A stretch of 64,000 nt of DNA from Nansenia antarctica (GCA_963989245.1 OZ022339.1:58200482-58264481), one strand, 5' to 3'; shown: positions 23,309 to 35,537, counted from the first letter of the stretch. The notes: generated by a model not told the origin, from the sequence alone. Numbers and translations: made by a program.

Positions 23309-23457
23309 CTGTCGTATGCCAAGTCGATAGGCCATGATGCGGTCCACAGCGTTGGGGTTCATCTGTGTCCACTGGAGCTTAAAGCCATAGACCCTGGGCC
23401 GGTTCTGCCACAGGGCGCTGTACGTGTCATAGTAGAACTCTGGGGGGTAGGCCTTAC
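23309..23457 (-). CDS. mdga2: mdga2 exon: fibronectin III domain, first half
   Basis: This 149-nt exon has acceptor tttccccag and donor GTGAGA, phase 1 to 0. It encodes GKAYPPEFYYDTYSALWQNR, then PRVYGFKLQWTQMNPNAVDR and IMAYRLGIRQ. FKLQWTQ...A..Y.L.IRQ is the B-C strand core of the MDGA FnIII domain with its conserved Trp. The KAYxPEFYYDTYNxxWQNR opening is characteristic of MDGA2. A (UG)n tract starts about 15 nt after the donor on the transcript. Confidence 0.97.
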
Positions 23458-23590
23458 CTGGGGAAAGCAAAACAAACATTCAAAAAAAATTCTCAATTCT
23501 ACAGTATTACTATAAGTTACCTCTCGATTTACATTCAGTAATTTATGTATAGTCAATGTCATGAATTCATTCCCCCTTTGCCGGTGCCTC

Positions 23591-23678
23591 TGGTATAAGT
23601 CAAAGAGACAGAGTAACTCAGTTAAAGCAAAATCCTATTTGCTTTAACTGAGTTACTCTGTCTCTTTGACTTATACCA
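23591..23678. repeat. perfect 41-bp inverted repeat with 6-nt loop
   Basis: The arm 23591-23631 begins tggtataagtcaaagagac and ends with agttaaagcaaa; 23638-23678 is its exact reverse complement. The loop is atccta. It lies just beyond the 3' end of the Gypsy coding remnant, so it may derive from an LTR edge. Confidence 0.97.
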
Positions 23679-23984
23679 GCCAGTTCTGTTCTGGACTTCA
23701 CGATAGATTGTTGAGACTGAGGATGTCTTCTTTCTGTTACGGTTGGAGTCGCCATTTCCCCGATTTTAATTGTGCGATTAAAATCGGACTACAGACTCCC
23801 TCTCCTGACATTTTACCAATACCCCTAAATCAGGGGACCCACACATTTGATCACAATATGTCCAGTTGTATCTTGTAGAAATTGTGGAAGCAAGGCAAGC
23901 AATATTGGTAGAGCCTATTGTAATCAGCTTGCCTGGTCCGACTACGTAACAATAAAGTAACAATTGAGAATGGAATGTTGTGGT

Positions 23985-24162
23985 GCAACAAAATTGCATC
24001 GCACGCCGTGTGCATTGGGATGAGATTTTTTATGATTTTCTCATAGACTTCAATGGTGTGAGTTGAAAATTGAATTTTGCAGTGCAACAAAATCGCATCG
24101 CACGCCGTGTGCATTGCAATCGAATGTTGTCCGGCAACAAAAATTGCACGCCGTGTGCATTG
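23985..24162. repeat. three direct copies of a 26-33-bp motif
   Basis: A motif beginning gcaacaaaat and ending cacgccgtgtgcattg occurs at 23985-24017, 24084-24116 and 24134-24162, the last with a short deletion. Copies sit in the 3' non-coding part of the minus-strand Gypsy remnant. Confidence 0.85.
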
Positions 24163-25998
24163 GCCTTCAGAGTCAATATCCGGGGTCAGTGCAGATAGGC
24201 GGGAGGCATTCCAGGTCCTTCCAGCATGTAAGTGTTTGAACTTTTCTTTCTCTACAACGGTCCTTGGTTTTATGAACTTGAGTTCTCCTTTCCTGACTTT
24301 CCATGGGTTCCTAATCCGTACTTGGTCACCGGACAGGAAGTCAGCTGCTTTGACATGTCTGTGAGCATCTGTGTATTCTTTTGTCTTCACTTGTTTTTGT
24401 TTCACTCTTTCATGCGCAGCGTGCTCATCTGTGGGAGGTACAGGCATGTCCATTATCTGTAGCTTTGTTCTCATTCGTTGGCCATGGAGCAGTTCTGAAG
24501 GGAATACTCCAGTGGTAGAATGAGGTGTTGCTCTGTAGTCCATGATCTCAGGAATGATTTCCAGGGTTATCCTTGGATCGATGCAGTCTGTAGACAATAT
24601 TTTTGAAATCTAAATCTTTCTACTTCTCCGTTGGCTCTTGGATAGTAGACTGAAGACTTGTGATGTATGATCTCCCGCTTTTTGAGAAACTCAGTGGAGA
24701 CAAACCGAGGTCCATTAGCACGGACCAGTTCCTTTGGATTTCGTTTCACGAGAGAACAGTGGTCAGAAACTGTATAACACTAGCGGCATCAACACAGGGA
24801 GTAAAGGCTACTTCAGGCCATTTACTATAGTAGTCTACCAACGTTATGGCAAATCTACAGTCAGCAGATGCTATCTCAAACGGGCCTTCAATGTCCACTG
24901 GTAGAGGCACAGGTTATCATTCTGCAAGTAGTCTGCAAGTAGTACTTTATCAGTATCTCTGTCTGAGAGACTATTTTGGGCCACCAGTACAGTTCTCTGT
25001 GGTGTTGTTTTGTGCGAACAATGCCTTGGTGGGTTTCATAAGCAATGGCAATGAGTTTGAGCAAACAATGAGTACCTCTGACAATACAGTCGTCCACGAC
25101 TGCAAGCTCATGACGAATCAAGAAGTATAGTTCTAAGTCAGGATTTAGTGATTTCTTTTGTGAGTGCCAGTCTTTCTGTATCTGTGCATGGAGCTTTGTG
25201 AGCACAGGGCAGGCATGACACGCAGACTGGAAGTCCTTCTCAGCACTCAGATCAGTCAGTATGGTTGCAACAGATTCTACATTCTCTGCCCATGCAATGT
25301 CAGTTTCAGGAAGTGGAAGTCTAGATAGACAGTCAGCAATATAGTTCAAAGATACAGTTCTGTATTAAACATCACAGTTAAACTCCATCAGACCATCTGG
25401 CTATCCGTAGGCCAGCACGGTTATTCCTTTTCAGTCAGAACATAGTCAGCGATTGATCATCAGTGTGTAGCAGGAATCTTCTTCCCCAGTGCCATGTACC
25501 CCTTTCTCAGGAGATCAGACGCAGGCTACTAGTGCTTCCTTCTTGACGATTGAAGTCTGAAGCATCTGTAGATACTAAGGTAGGCTTCTTGGGGATGAAT
25601 AGTGCTAAAGCAGGGCTATTCACGATTATCTTCTTGACTTGGTCAAAGCCTGCTTGTGCTTCATCATAAAATTGAAATGTACTGTTCTGTCGCAGGAGAG
25701 CTCTCATAGGCTCCACAACAGTAGCATAGTTGGACACATACTTCCTATACCATGCACTAAGTCGAAGAAATTAGCGCAGGGTTGTAGGATCAGTAGGAGC
25801 AGGAGCATTCATGATTACAGTAATGTGTGAGTTATCTGGCTGTAGACTATCAGGACAGATCTTGTAGCCAAGGAAGCTCAGAGTAGTTTGACGGAAATGA
25901 ATTTTTGTCAAGATTGAGTTTGAATCCAGCTTCCTTGATTTTCTGCAGCACAGCACAGAAGTTGGCTCCGTGTCCGTGTTCAGCCTCTGAGGATCCAT
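24150..25998 (-). mobile_element. degraded Ty3/Gypsy-type retrotransposon pol (RT, RNase H, integrase)
   Basis: Minus-strand open segments follow pol order. An RT C-terminus (SFLGYKICPDSLQPDNSH) and the RT/RNase H junction (FDQVKKIIVNSPALALF...STDAS) come first, near 25998-25540. An integrase zinc-finger region (NYIADCLSRLPLPETD, THQGIVRTKQHHRELYWWP) lies near 25350-24890. An integrase core (REIIHHKSSVYYPRANGEVE) and C-terminal region (HVKAADFLSGDQVRIRNPWK) follow. Gag, protease and the catalytic part of RT are absent, and the frame breaks repeatedly. This is a 5'-truncated, inactive copy. Confidence 0.9.
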
Positions 25999-28204
25999 TA
26001 TGCGATTACATCCTCAAGATAACATTGTGCCCATATATTGATACATTCCTTATGTTAGAGAGCACCCTCTAGGATGCAATTACAGCATGTAAAACCACAG
26101 TAATGCATTATTATATACAGTAATCCAATGTAATAATGAAATAAGGAATGCAATGCAATATAATGAATGTATAAAGGCATGGACACAACAGTATAGTGAG
26201 CCTCATCAACCTAATTCAACATAATTATCTACTTTTAACAGGTAATGAATCTGTCTTGAGGATAGGGCTCGGAACAAAAACAAAAGAAGTAATACTATGC
26301 TTTGGGGAAATCGAGATTGACTGTTTCATTCCACCTCTCACTGGTTTGATCAATTCTCATAATCACCTGAGATAATAAGTCACAATCTGTAGGGAGAGTA
26401 TTTTGTCTTGAAATTCAGACAATAAATCAGGTTAATGATGCCTTGCATTTGTTTGGACAGCAGACTCCAGATCACAGGCCTGTACATGGATAAAGCTGTT
26501 TAAAATACCATATTCTTATCCCTAAAAAAGGCACAACCATTTATCAACAAGATAAAATCATTCAGAGAAATAGTGGAAGGAAATCTAATGGGGAAATAAT
26601 GGAAGAATGTTTTGGGGAAAGTGTTTTTTCCTATAATTTCCATAAAACCTGTTCAGGTACATGTAGTGTACTAATGGATATCAAATCTGCTATTCGTCAT
26701 GTGCTATAGTATCAGAATATACAGTATAACAAAAACATGTTTTGGTGGTTCAACAGGTATTTTCATCTGTTTCTTGTTGTTCTAAATCTAGATATTTTAG
26801 GTGTGTCTGACCAATTTATTCACGTCATGCACTCAAGCTTGAGTTGACTAAGTGAAGTAATAACAGTGTTTCAGTCATCTTTTCAGTGAACACTACTGCA
26901 GAGAAAAAAAATCTAATAGGGAGGATAAACATACAACAGAAAGTCTAGACACTGTAAGGTCCTACAATCTTCCACAGTCCAGAAGCCGGGACAAAGGAAC
27001 ATTTAGTTCTTTGTATTCATGTCATGTTTTGTAGCATGTGACTTTGAAAGGTCATATAGTACATGCAGTACATCAGTCCCAAAAAGACAATAATAATAAA
27101 ATGCTGCTGAGAAAACAAACCCAGTATATTAATCTGATAATGTAAAAAGTCACGTTTCATCTTGGGCTCGATAAACCTGCTTTCATCGCAATAGGTCACG
27201 TACTGTGAGGGGAAAAAAAAAAGAGTATTTTATATTTCCTCATGTTCCTTTATTCCCTTGTTCGAAACAAAACAATTGAAATGGACTGGAGTACTGGAGC
27301 TGTGATAGAAACACGAACAAAGCTAGCAAGGTCAAACAGTGTAGATGACGCAGCATCAAAGCACTTCAGTTGCAAGTATTTTGTTGAGCTTTCCATAGGA
27401 GATTTACAGCTCAGTATAGGAATGGAACTGTTGTCAAAACAATTATGGGGTATTATCAAGCTAGATAAAGGCTTGTATTAAATGCAAATATACAGCTCAC
27501 ACACTGTTGGATATATCAAACATACAGTTAATCAATGCAGTGTTAATAAAGCGTAGTAAACAATCTGCTGAAGATTGAGCTTTTTTAATGTCTGTATGCA
27601 GCAATTCCTTTTGGGTTTATTAACATTAAACCTATTGTGACATATTATCTTCAGCAGCCATATGACAGCCCGACTACTCCCAGAGGCACCTATGCACAAT
27701 ATGTACTGTATGATGTGTTATAGCATAGCCAGATGGCCCAGTTGAACACAGTTGGCTGAAACTCCTACAGAACATGAATTAGATGTTTACACCAACATAG
27801 GTTGCTGTCTGCAAATACCCTGTTTAGGTTTAGTGAGTCATAATCCCTGGGTACAGTACATTTCTTAATTGGAAAATCAGAATCAGAATCAAAGTTGATC
27901 ACTATTTGATGCTGATAATATATCAGTGAAAATCAACCAATATAAAGTAAATTCCAGTCCTAATCAAAACAAATACCTAGACTAAAGTAATCTATATAAA
28001 ACACAAACATCAGCAACACAGAGTAAATAAGCCTGCTTTGGAGGAAAATATCAGGATGTGTGTACTGGCAATAACCAATGACAAATGTTTTGTTCTACTG
28101 GCTTTACTGTGCCCTAGACTCTGTACTCTGTTTCGAGTGTTGTTCAAAGAGTCGAGTTGTTCAAAGAACAGCATACAAATGTATCCTTCCCATGAGTCCA
28201 AAAC

Positions 28205-29451
28205 TTACTCCAATAACATAACATTCTCCTCATCGCTGCTGACTCTGGCCGCAGCAGCATATTCATCCTCCTGGACCTCTCTGCAGCCATTGACACAGTC
28301 TCCCATACCATTCTCCCCAAACGCCTAGCTGACTACCGAGGCCTTGGTACAGCTCTCTCCTGGTTCCAGTCCTACCTCTCCAACAGCAAACAATTTGTCA
28401 CCATCAACGGCTCCAGTTCTTCCCCAGCCCCGGTCAACCAAGGCGTGCCTCAAGGCTCTGTGCTTGGACCCCTCCTCTTCACTATTTACATGCTTACCCT
28501 CGGCCAGATCATCCGCCACCACGGCCTAAACTTCCACTGCTATGCTGATGACACCCAGCTGTATCTCAGCACTACACCATCCTTTCAGCTCCCCCTCAAT
28601 CTCTTGTCGACTGCCTGCTTGTAATAAAAACATGGATGTCAGCCAACCTACTCAAACTCAACAGCAAAAAAACAGAGCTCATGGTTGTGGCACCCAAGGC
28701 GCTGCTCCAGAAGGTTGGTGACTTTCTCCTCCAGGTCGACAGTTGCACCATCTCCCGATCTCCGCAACCTGGGTGTCTTGAGGACTCCACCCTCTCCTTC
28801 CAGTCACACATCAAATCCATCACCAAATCTGCCTTCTTCCACCTCAAAAACATTGCCAGACTCCGATCGTCCCTCTCAGACTTAGTGGCCGAAACCCTTG
28901 TCCACATCTTCGTCATCTCCCGCCTGGACTATTGCAGAGTCCTGTTCGGGGTACCCAGCAAAGCCTTGGACAGGCTCCAGTATGTGCAGAGCTCAGCTGT
29001 CAGGGTTCTCATCCACACCAAGCCCTGGCAGCACATCACCCCCACCCTCATTCACCTCCACTGGCTCCTGGTCAAGTCTCGCATCATGTACAAAATCCTC
29101 CTTCTCACCTACAAATCCCTTCATGCCTGCGCCCGCCAGTAGCTAACTGACCTTCTCTGCCAACGTACCCCATCCCGGAACCTGCGGTCCTCAGACATGG
29201 GTCTGCTTTCCACCCCCCACACCAACCTACGAACCTTCGGGGACAGCGCCTTCAGTGTGGCAGCGCCTACCCTTTGGAACTCTCTCCCCACAGCGATCTG
29301 CTCACCAAGGCCTTTGGCCCTTAGTTTAGTGTTGTAGCTGTCTCTGTATTTTCTGTTTTGTCTCTCTGACTGTTTTTCTGTCAAATTTGTAAAGCATCCT
29401 TGGGTTCTGTGAAAGGCGCTATATAAAACCAAAATATTATTATTATTATTA
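28205..29451 (+). mobile_element. L2-clade LINE, 5'-truncated, frameshifted
   Basis: Plus-strand translation gives RT blocks in order: ILLDLSAAIDTVSH, then NQGVPQGSVLGPLLFTIYM and the catalytic motif CYADDTQLYLST. After a break near 28600 come TWMSANLLKLNSKKTELMVV, FHLKNIARLRSSLSDL and VISRLDYCRVLFGVPSKALD. The 3' end is the L2 tail (ggcgctatataaaacc, then tattatt repeats at about 29435-29451). Several stops and a frameshift show it is dead. It is oriented opposite to mdga2. Confidence 0.92.
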
Positions 29452-29771
29452 TTCCTTTTCTCTAGAAAGAGAAAAAAATACATTCTAGTCTAGCTTTTGT
29501 GTTAGTGTTATCCACCAACATCTGAAAGACTCACAAGTCACCATGCTTCTAAAGGGAACTATACTTACTGTCTCAGTCTGTCCTTCAAGGCTGACACACT
29601 CCAAGATTAGCCCCTAACACCATTCACATGTTCCCTGTTTGCTCCAACCACATAATGTCACTCATCACTGCCTATCCATCACTGTCAGATAGTCACTTTG
29701 GGCTGGGGAACATATTCAACCTTCTACTGTATGAGGGAGGTGTTTTAAATCTCCTCAGTTACACTGGTTAT

Positions 29772-29840
29772 CAGAGGGAGGCTAGTGGAGGTAGAAATCG
29801 AAGGACGGGGCTCATTGTAATGCATGGAATGGAGACCTGG
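29772..29840 (+). mobile_element. partial hAT-like MITE
   Basis: It starts cagagggaggctagtggagg and contains ggacggggctcattgtaatg, then catggaatgga. It is the left part of the family at 9551, with no mirrored half visible. Confidence 0.75.
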
Positions 29841-30649
29841 GGTCAGTTTCCTGAAAGCCTCATAGCTAAAGTTGTACTTTATCTTGTTTGAAATTCCTGG
29901 CTCACTTCTCTCACGGAACAGCAAAGTTCTTCCTTCACACATCACATTCTTTCGTGCGCAGAAGATTGATCTGCAAACACTGATTGAACTGTTTCTATCT
30001 CGTGGCTTTTGCGTAAATGAACTAATAATTAAAAAGTACTACTTAAGCTACAAAGCTTGACGGATATAGACACCTCGTCATTTCATACAGTACATGCATC
30101 TTCACATCCTCAACTATTCAGCAATGATACACTCATGTAAAGCACAAGTATCTCATACCCAATGAAATAAAGGCAATCATAAACCCCACACTCCAATCAT
30201 GTTTTACTGTACATTCCCCTGTGTGAAAAGCTAACAGATTAGGTGGGCTCATAGAGTGGAGTGAGCACCTAGACATCAGATAGTGTCTGCTTTTTTTTTT
30301 GCTCTCCTCTCTCTTACTGGAAGACCATAAAAAAAGAGAAGAATGGGACTGAAGGGCCCATCATGTTCTGGTGCTGCCAAGGCTCAGTGGTACAGATTAA
30401 AACCCTCTGAAGACGTTGCCACCCTGGCATGATTTCATGGCCTGTTTCAGTCAAACCCACAGTCCATGCAGATGTCCCCTCAGCCAGGCGCTTGCGAATA
30501 GACACGCGAGGACACACGCACACAGACACACAGACACACCCCCCCCCACACACAGCCTAGCGTGCCAAGGAAAGGGCTGGAAGTGTGTGTGTGCCCCCTA
30601 AGCATGGCCTGCTTCCCAGCTCTGAAGTGTCTGTGTGTGGATGGGAGTG

Positions 30650-30686
<37 letters not shown>

Positions 30687-30952
30687 ATGCTTGTGTATGC
30701 CCCCCGGTGTGATGACTGAGACCCTGGGTTTGTGTGTCCGGGCTGGCATGATGACAGGGACCCTGGGTTTAATTGACCCAATGTGGCATTTGGCCAAAGC
30801 TTTGACAGATACATTTTTGCTGTACACCCATCCGACCTTCGGTGCGCGCTCTCGCTCTATCTCACGCTCTCGCGCTCTCACTCACGCTCTCACTCACACT
30901 CGTACTCTCACTCTTGCGCTTGTGCTCTCTCGCTGACGCTCTCACGCTCTCT

Positions 30953-31041
30953 CATTTGGTAGGTACAACATTCATCCAGATAGGCTACAACTATGTGATC
31001 TTAGGAGTGCTGTTATAATTGTGAAAATACCTATAAACTGA
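30953..31041 (+). repeat. unclassified dispersed repeat, copy 2
   Basis: Same sequence as 21876-21966 with scattered substitutions (catttggtaggtacaacatt, then cttaggagtgctgttataat and tgtgaaaatacc), also preceded by a CT-rich run. Confidence 0.8.
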
Positions 31042-31147
31042 ATCATTGACATGATGAAGCTGTGTTGTGTTTTGCTTATCCTATGAATCCCCCCCCCCCC
31101 CCCCCCCAGTGTGACTGAGCAGTTGAGATCTATAGTAATGTGCTGCC

Positions 31148-31450
31148 CCAATGTTTTGGCTCTCCTACATTGCTGTTGTTGTAGTATCTCCTCTTAAACA
31201 GCTCATCGGCTAAACTCCAGCATTACTACCTAAATGGAATGCACTTAAATATTCTAAAGCGCTTTACAATGGCCTCTCATTCACCCATTCACACACACAT
31301 TCACACACCAACGGCGGCAAACTACCATGCAAGGCGCTGGCCCACTCATTGGGAGCAGTTTGGGGTTCAGTGTCTTTTCCCAAGGACACGTCGACATGTG
31401 GACAGCCGGCGATCGAACCTCTGAACCGGCAACCTTGCAATCGCTAAGAC
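31148..31450 (-). mobile_element. tRNA-derived SINE copy, inverted
   Basis: This is the reverse complement of most of the element at 35538. Shared blocks include gctctcctacattgctgttg, cagctcatcggctaaactcc and gcgctttacaatggcctctc. The minus strand has a box B-like ggttcgatcgcc near the head end (about 31404). It is preceded by a poly(C) run at 31089-31108. Confidence 0.8.
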
Positions 31451-32070
31451 GCCGGCTCGTCCTTCCTGAGGCCTCACCCCCTCCGCTGCCCTCTGAGCTA
31501 CATCGTATTAATCACAAAATTATGTCAATCTCTCACTCTGGCCCCTTCGCTGCCTTCCAGTAGAAAGCTCAGAAGGAGCTCATCTTTAAAGAGGTGGGGG
31601 AGAGTTGAGGGAGGGATAGGGTACATTGGATTTCACGGATAATCGGGAGCCCAAAGTGGATTTTCTGCGCTGTGCTCTCAGTCCCCAGGGTGACTAACAG
31701 AGCCTCCATACCTTTGGCAGCCACTATGTCCAGATGGTGGGAATCTGGAGCACTGGGAGGCAGTGATGGAGAGAGAGAGGGAGGGAGGGAGGGGGGGGAT
31801 TAAAGGGAGGGATGTAGGGAGGGTGAGTGAGTGATAGGATGCGAGTCTGGGCCCTGCAGAGAAAAGCAAATGGCTGTAGGGGGATGATCTGCTCTGCTCT
31901 CTACTACTCTACCTGTTCCTCTGGGGGAGCCCTGACATAGGACACACTGATGAGACAGAGTTCATCTTTTGGAAGGAGGAAGGAAGGAGGGAGAGGGAAA
32001 GAAAGAGAGAAAGAAAGAGAAAGTAAGAGGGGAGAGGGAGAGAAAGAGAGAGAAAAAGTGAGAGGTGGCA

Positions 32071-32101
<31 letters not shown>

Positions 32102-33095
32102 AATAAATAAATGGACAATATCAAGGCACAGTACTTTGTGGCTCTGAGGATCAGAGTGACAAATACTCCACAGACCCTGCGGCCGAGCTCCTAATGGGTG
32201 GTCTGGGAGACTGAGACCATGGCCAGGTTTCATCCTGCGGCTTTTCCAGACTGCACAACAAATCAAGGCCAAACACAAATGGTCCGCGAGAACAATGACA
32301 TAGCCACCGATGCAATGCTCTTTTCTGCTATTTTCAGACCCTTTCATTGTGTGAAGACACTGCATGGTAATCTAACAATAAATAGCCCAAGGATTCGTGT
32401 CTTGTCATGAGCTGTCATTCGTAATCTGGGGAGTGAAGACTGACACCAATCATAAAGGAGATGTCTCCTATTCAAATTTACAATCTGTGGATGCTGTCTC
32501 TCCCACTATTTTCTATCAATTACTGACACACCATCTGACAGGCGGATTTACATTTTCTGCAGACCTTCACCCATCCTTCACCCATCCTAAAAAAAAAATC
32601 CACCCTGAAACTTTAATTACTGTACTGGCTGTTAAAAACTCATTCAGCTTCAGAATATGTATGCAGAGAATGTAGAATAGTGTGTTGAGTGCTCTGGCAA
32701 ATTATAAAGCAACTTGACAGCAAAAGGAGATTTGTGTGCTCATGACTGTTTATTTCATTCCAATTAGATAACACTAAAAAGGTTGACCTTTTGGCATTGT
32801 GCCTTTCACTTTCTCTATGTGTTGGATTGTCTATGCCCTTTTGAGCCTGTACAGCGCTGAGTTTCCATCATTTTCTAAAACACTAGCAACTCTGTTGCTC
32901 TAGCATAATGGCTGCCATGTAGCACCCAGCCCTCAGAGATGTACAGTAGTTAAAGGCTCTATAGACTGTAAATGAGATAAGAAACTTTACAGTCAATGAC
33001 ACTTGGATATCATTTTTATTGCCACTCCTAAATGGCTCTCATTATCATTACATCATTACATTACAACAATTAAAATTGTAATTAGAGTTTGTCAC

Positions 33096-33368
33096 CTGTG
33101 ACCAGGAAGGTGCAGCGGCCATTCCCGGCCTCGTTGATGACATCGCAGGTGTATTCTCCCAAGCCCTCTCGGTTGAGACTGCGGACAGTGTACTCCGTCT
33201 CGTCTCGCTGGTCCACAAAGTGTCCGGCGTGGAGCAGGCGGTTGCCCAGTCGCCACTCGAACCGCAGCACCCGCGACGGGTGGGCCCGTAGGACCCTGCA
33301 GCTCATGGCCACGGGGCGGCCCTGCCCCTGACGCATCTCCAGCGACACCGGCTCCACCGACGGAGGGT
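33096..33368 (-). CDS. mdga2: mdga2 exon: sixth Ig-like domain
   Basis: This 273-nt exon encodes one whole Ig domain with symmetric phases (1 to 1). It reads YPPSVEPVSLEMRQGQGRPV, then MSCRVLRAHPSRVL, FEWRLGNRLLHAGHF, EYTVRSLNREGLGEYTC and DVINEAGNGRCTFLVTG. The B-strand Cys (MSCR), C-strand Trp (FEWR) and F-strand Cys (YTCDV) are all present. RLGN and NEAGxGRC match MDGA2. The acceptor (cctcccag) is the right-hand edge of a 45-bp tandem repeat that copies it five times upstream. Confidence 0.97.
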
Positions 33369-33632
33369 CTGGGAGGGGAGGAAACATACTGTAGACTTAA
33401 ACATACAGAGGGTCTGGGAGGGGACTCAACATACTGTAGACTTCAAACTACAGAGGGTCTGGGAGGGGACTCAACATACTGTAGACTTCAAACTACAGAG
33501 GGTCTGGGAGGGGACTCAACATACTGTAGACTTCAAACTACAGAGGGTCTGGGAGGGGACTCAACATACTGTAGACTTCAAACTACAGAGGGTCTGGGGG
33601 GGGACTCAACATACTGTAGACTTAAGACTATG
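33363..33632. repeat. 45-bp minisatellite overlapping the Ig6 splice acceptor
   Basis: Six copies with an exact 45-bp period; gagggtct begins at 33363, 33408, 33453, 33498, 33543 and 33588. The unit contains gagggtctgggaggggactc and aacatactgtagactt. The copy at 33363 includes the first five bases of the mdga2 Ig6 exon and its acceptor, so the array has copied the 3' splice site five times into the upstream intron. Confidence 0.97.
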
Positions 33633-33634
33633 CT

Positions 33635-33721
33635 TTGATTCATTCCACTGTCCTGCCTCCCAGACAGAAATACTCAGACTTATACTAAGGACGGTCTGGA
33701 CAGGACAGTGGAATGAATCAA
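33635..33721. repeat. 21-bp perfect inverted repeat
   Basis: 33635-33655 (ttgattcattccactgtcct plus g) is the exact reverse complement of 33701-33721, with a 45-nt spacer. It begins immediately after the minisatellite array. Confidence 0.95.
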
Positions 33722-34689
33722 CTGAATATAATTAGCATTGGAGTCAATACACATTACTGATGGCTGAAAAAAGAATAGACAACAGCTGCAAACGAGTGAT
33801 GATGAATGCGCACGCAGCACAGAAAAAAAACTAATATTAATTGAAAACTAAAACAACGTTCAAAAGAGAATCAGTCACGCATCGCGTGATAACTGTCTGG
33901 TAACAGGATGATTAAGTGTATCTCAAAAACCAAACAAATTGAAAATGAATAAGCTATTCGAAAATCCGACAGGCTTCGCGTCTTCTCTTACACTGACGCC
34001 CTCTCCGTGTATTATGCACTCAGTCATCTCCACACGAGGTAAACGCCTGACTCTGGCCTTGGCCCTGACATTTCAGTGTGTTTGTGTGTGCATGCGTGGG
34101 TGTGTGCGTGCATGCCTGCTTGTGTGTGTGTGTGTATGTGTGTGTGGGGGGGGGGGCGAGCGGGTGTATGTGCAGAGTTATGAATAACTAGCTCTATTAA
34201 CGATCCTTGCACTTGACAATCTCATCCAGATGTTTGACAGAAGTCACAGTGGGGTTTTAAAACAACAGCTATGCTGAGGGGGAAAAAAAGAGAATAATAT
34301 ACAAGCTTCTTAATTGCCCGAAATTATTATGCCATATAGAGCGGAGGAGATGCAGAGGTGTTGTGCGTAGCAGAAGCTCCAGGCCAGAGGTAACATGGAG
34401 CATAGGTTCACAGAGTTCACATGAGGGATGAGGATCCTAATTTGAAAGCGCATTTAACTTTGCGTACCCTCCAGCCCAAAAATCCTCAGCCCTCAGAAAG
34501 AGTTGTTTAATCAAGGGCTTGGTAATATAAATGAAACCCAGAAAGGAAGATGAGATGTCTGCTAGGTAGAAATGGAAGAAAAGAAATGGGAAAAAGAAAA
34601 GAAAACAAGAGCACAGACATGTTAGAGGAGGTTTTGATTGCTCTTCAAAGAAGCGAGGCAATTGTTTTTCCTCAGGTTGAAGAGCATCT

Positions 34690-35100
34690 GTAGTCTAGGC
34701 GCGGTGTGTCCGGATGAGAGAAAATGCCTTTCATCTCAACCCGATAAAAACGGCAAACAGTTCCTCCCTCGAGGAAAGCAGACCCTGTGATTTCACCCGG
34801 CGGAACGGGTCGTCGCCGTGTCCTAAGGATGGGTTTGAATCTCGACTTATTACATTGAAATTGTTCGGTTGTGTACGGCTGAAGACCATGCCTCTGCTCC
34901 GCTGCCTCTCTGAGTGGCACAAGACGAAATTGCAGTAAGTGCAATCCCGTTCAGCGCAGAAAGACAACGGAAGACGGAAACCACTGAAAATGTAGAAAAG
35001 TAACTTCATGTGTAACAGAATGTATCGTATAACAAAGGCACACACGCCTCCGATCCCACTACGACTCCTCTGGAACAGCAGCTGTCGAGCGTTCCTCCCT
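34690..35100. promoter_or_regulatory. CpG-rich intronic patch
   Basis: CG dinucleotides are dense here (for example cacccggcggaacgggtcgt) in an otherwise CpG-poor intron. It is followed by a long poly(G) region at 35186-35228. A regulatory role is only suggested by composition. Confidence 0.25.
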
Positions 35101-35537
35101 CCCCCCCCCGACCAACCGACAAGGAACAAGCCCTCTGTGGTTTTCCCAGAGCACCTACGCTGTGTGTTTAGTGTTGTGGTGGTGAGGGGGGGGGGGGGGG
35201 GGGGGCTGGTGGTGAAGGGGGGGGGGGGCGGGCGTGACGGGGTTGCACGGCTGTTGCACGGCTGTTGCAATGTCACAGGTTTGGGGAGAAACCTTGGTGC
35301 TTGGTAATCCATCATCAGTCACCTGTGAATACGTTGGCAGTTATGCAGGGGGAGCGACGTTAAGGAGGGCAGAGGCTGTTCCTCTGGGTTCAGATATAGT
35401 AGGCTTCCATCAGAGCACTTATGTACGTAGATGAGGAGGAGGAGGATGACAACGATGGCATAGAGTAGACCATAGACAAAAACCCTGTGCATTGGAGAAG
35501 TCTGATAGCACATACTGTAGGTTTGTATGGCAATAGG

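Larger units (their letters stand above)
23458..33095 (-). other. mdga2 intron between Ig6 and FnIII
   Basis: This 9.6-kb intron contains a perfect long hairpin, a degraded Gypsy pol on the minus strand, an L2 LINE fragment, a MITE half, a dispersed repeat and an inverted SINE copy. The stretch 26010-28200 is A/T-rich with nothing recognisable. 31560-33095 shows only GA-rich low complexity (31760-32100) and A/T-rich sequence. Confidence 0.9.

Noticed and set aside
23301..23562. Plus-strand open frames overlapping the FnIII exon
   Set aside because: They are antisense shadows of the real mdga2 exon.
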